A stretch of 64,000 bases of DNA, taken from the NCBI GenBank assembly GCA_013141115.1, contig JABFRP010000001.1, forward strand, positions 496,001-560,000, given 5' to 3'. Of the stretch, positions 63,405 to 64,000 are shown piece by piece. Within the stretch, counting starts at the first letter, position 1. Each line of letters opens with the position of its first letter. Both the position numbers and the translations under genes were made by a program. The stretch is from Ferruginibacter sp. GTDB lineage: Bacteria; Bacteroidota; Bacteroidia; Chitinophagales; Chitinophagaceae. Under the pieces are notes generated by a model. The model had not been told where the DNA came from, ran no database searches, and worked only from the letters and a program-made list of their open reading frames with translations.

Positions 63405-64000
63405 ATGTTAAAGATTGCTTTCCATATAATTATATTAATGGTGGGCACTGGTGTTTATGGGCAGCAGTATTTTATTACAGATTACAGTACAAAACCATTT
63501 TTTAACGCCAATGTTCAGGCTATTGAAGAAAGTGAAAATGGATACATGTGGTTTGCCAACTATACAAGCCTTGTAAAGTATTGGGGTGGGCAGAAAGCTA
63601 AACTTTTTGAACAAAAAAATGGGCAATCAATGTTGCCATTTGGCATATTGGAAGATAGTGAGGGGGTGATGTGGGTTGCAACATCAGGTGGTTTGTTATA
63701 TACAAAAGGTAATCATCTTGAAAAATATCTGTTTAAAGATTCAACTAACACTGTAAGTAATTTTTTCCGTGTGTATGAAGATTCTGCCAGAAATATATGG
63801 GCATTAGCTGGAGGTAAAATTGTTTGCCTTGTAAGAGATAAGAATACAAATGCCTTTGTTGAAAAAGAAATTAAAATTGGCGTTAATAGAGTAGCATCTT
63901 TTTTTCAAAAAGATAAAAATACCATTTGGTTTGGTACTGCTAATGGTATTTGTAAGCTGGCTGGAGATAGTTTACAGCAAATAATAACAATTAAAAAGAA
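63405..64000 (+). CDS. Two-component-type beta-propeller sensor, 3' end outside the window
   Basis: The frame from ATG 63405 is open to the window edge. A signal peptide (IAFHIIILMVGTGVYGQQ) is followed by propeller blades typical of hybrid two-component sensors of Bacteroidota: ESENGYMWFANYTSLVKYWG, EDSEGVMWVATSGGLLYTKG, EDSARNIWALAGGKIVC, and NTIWFGTANGICKLAGDSLQ. Such N-terminal propellers sense surface carbohydrates or other ligands and are followed by kinase or regulator domains, which are not visible here. The start coincides with the end of the decayed DJ-1 copy, so that copy may have been inserted upstream. Confidence 0.75.
   Translation, partial: MLKIAFHIIILMVGTGVYGQQYFITDYSTKPFFNANVQAIEESENGYMWFANYTSLVKYWGGQKAKLFEQKNGQSMLPFGILEDSEGVMWVATSGGLLYTKGNHLEKYLFKDSTNTVSNFFRVYEDSARNIWALAGGKIVCLVRDKNTNAFVEKEIKIGVNRVASFFQKDKNTIWFGTANGICKLAGDSLQQIITIKK

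Overview
The window reads as chromosomal DNA of a Bacteroidota bacterium, probably Chitinophagaceae-like (inference). It is AT-rich and has few Shine-Dalgarno sequences. It carries a type IX secretion sorting domain, SusD-era style AQ signal peptides, DUF4199, a GIY-YIG gene fused to a tRNA end, and families typical of that phylum. The first gene (papain-like peptidase) and the last gene (sensor-type beta-propeller) are cut by the window edges.

Region 1 (1-15.7 kb) is ordinary chromosome. It holds a lipid hydroxylase, GMP reductase (guaC), elongation factor 4 (lepA) and some small membrane or secreted proteins. A long minus-strand cluster follows: a degenerate dihydroorotase homologue, DUF4199, two glycosyltransferases and hddA/gmhA/hddC/gmhB. 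The last four together make GDP-D-glycero-D-manno-heptose for a surface glycan. Two inverted copies of a small intergenic repeat lie here.

Region 2 (about 15.6-42.5 kb) is an integrated element that starts beside tRNA-Pro(GGG). A 31-nt copy of the tRNA 3' end lies at the 3' end of a large serine recombinase. Almost every gene is on the minus strand, tightly packed and often overlapping by 1-4 nt. Read in the direction of transcription it has: an XRE/ImmA-type repressor, a small HTH protein, a DNA methylase/nuclease pair (likely restriction-modification cargo), and then a long operon. The operon encodes a second HTH protein, many short one-helix membrane proteins, a transglutaminase-like protein, several beta-rich candidate coat proteins, an annexin-repeat membrane protein, a peptidoglycan-binding membrane protein, an amidase, an L,D-transpeptidase-like enzyme, a holin/spanin-like set and a phage-fibre-like protein. 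It continues with a 1723-residue RadC-methylase-helicase polyvalent protein and a RadA-like ATPase, followed by the recombinase. I see no terminase, portal, tail, relaxase or type IV secretion gene. My reading is a temperate, possibly tailless and membrane-containing virus of a poorly described kind. Six or more otherwise unrelated proteins of the element share a short Gly/Leu peptide motif (type NGLxGLDG), which may be a virion-targeting or maturation-cleavage signal.

Region 3 (42.5-55.5 kb) is chromosomal accessory DNA: an outer-membrane protein, a DJ-1/PfpI protein with an alpha/beta hydrolase, SnoaL-like proteins, HxlR and Crp/Fnr regulators, a large lipoprotein, and a small redox cluster with a frameshifted flavodoxin-type reductase. 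Long gene-free stretches here carry hairpin terminators.

Region 4 (55.5-64 kb) is a surface-protein cluster. It begins with a 956-residue protein built of 33 tandem 17-residue repeats, followed by a propeller protein, a TPR protein, a secreted protein and a protein with a type IX sorting domain. Two decayed copies of the DJ-1 gene then precede a partial two-component-type propeller sensor.
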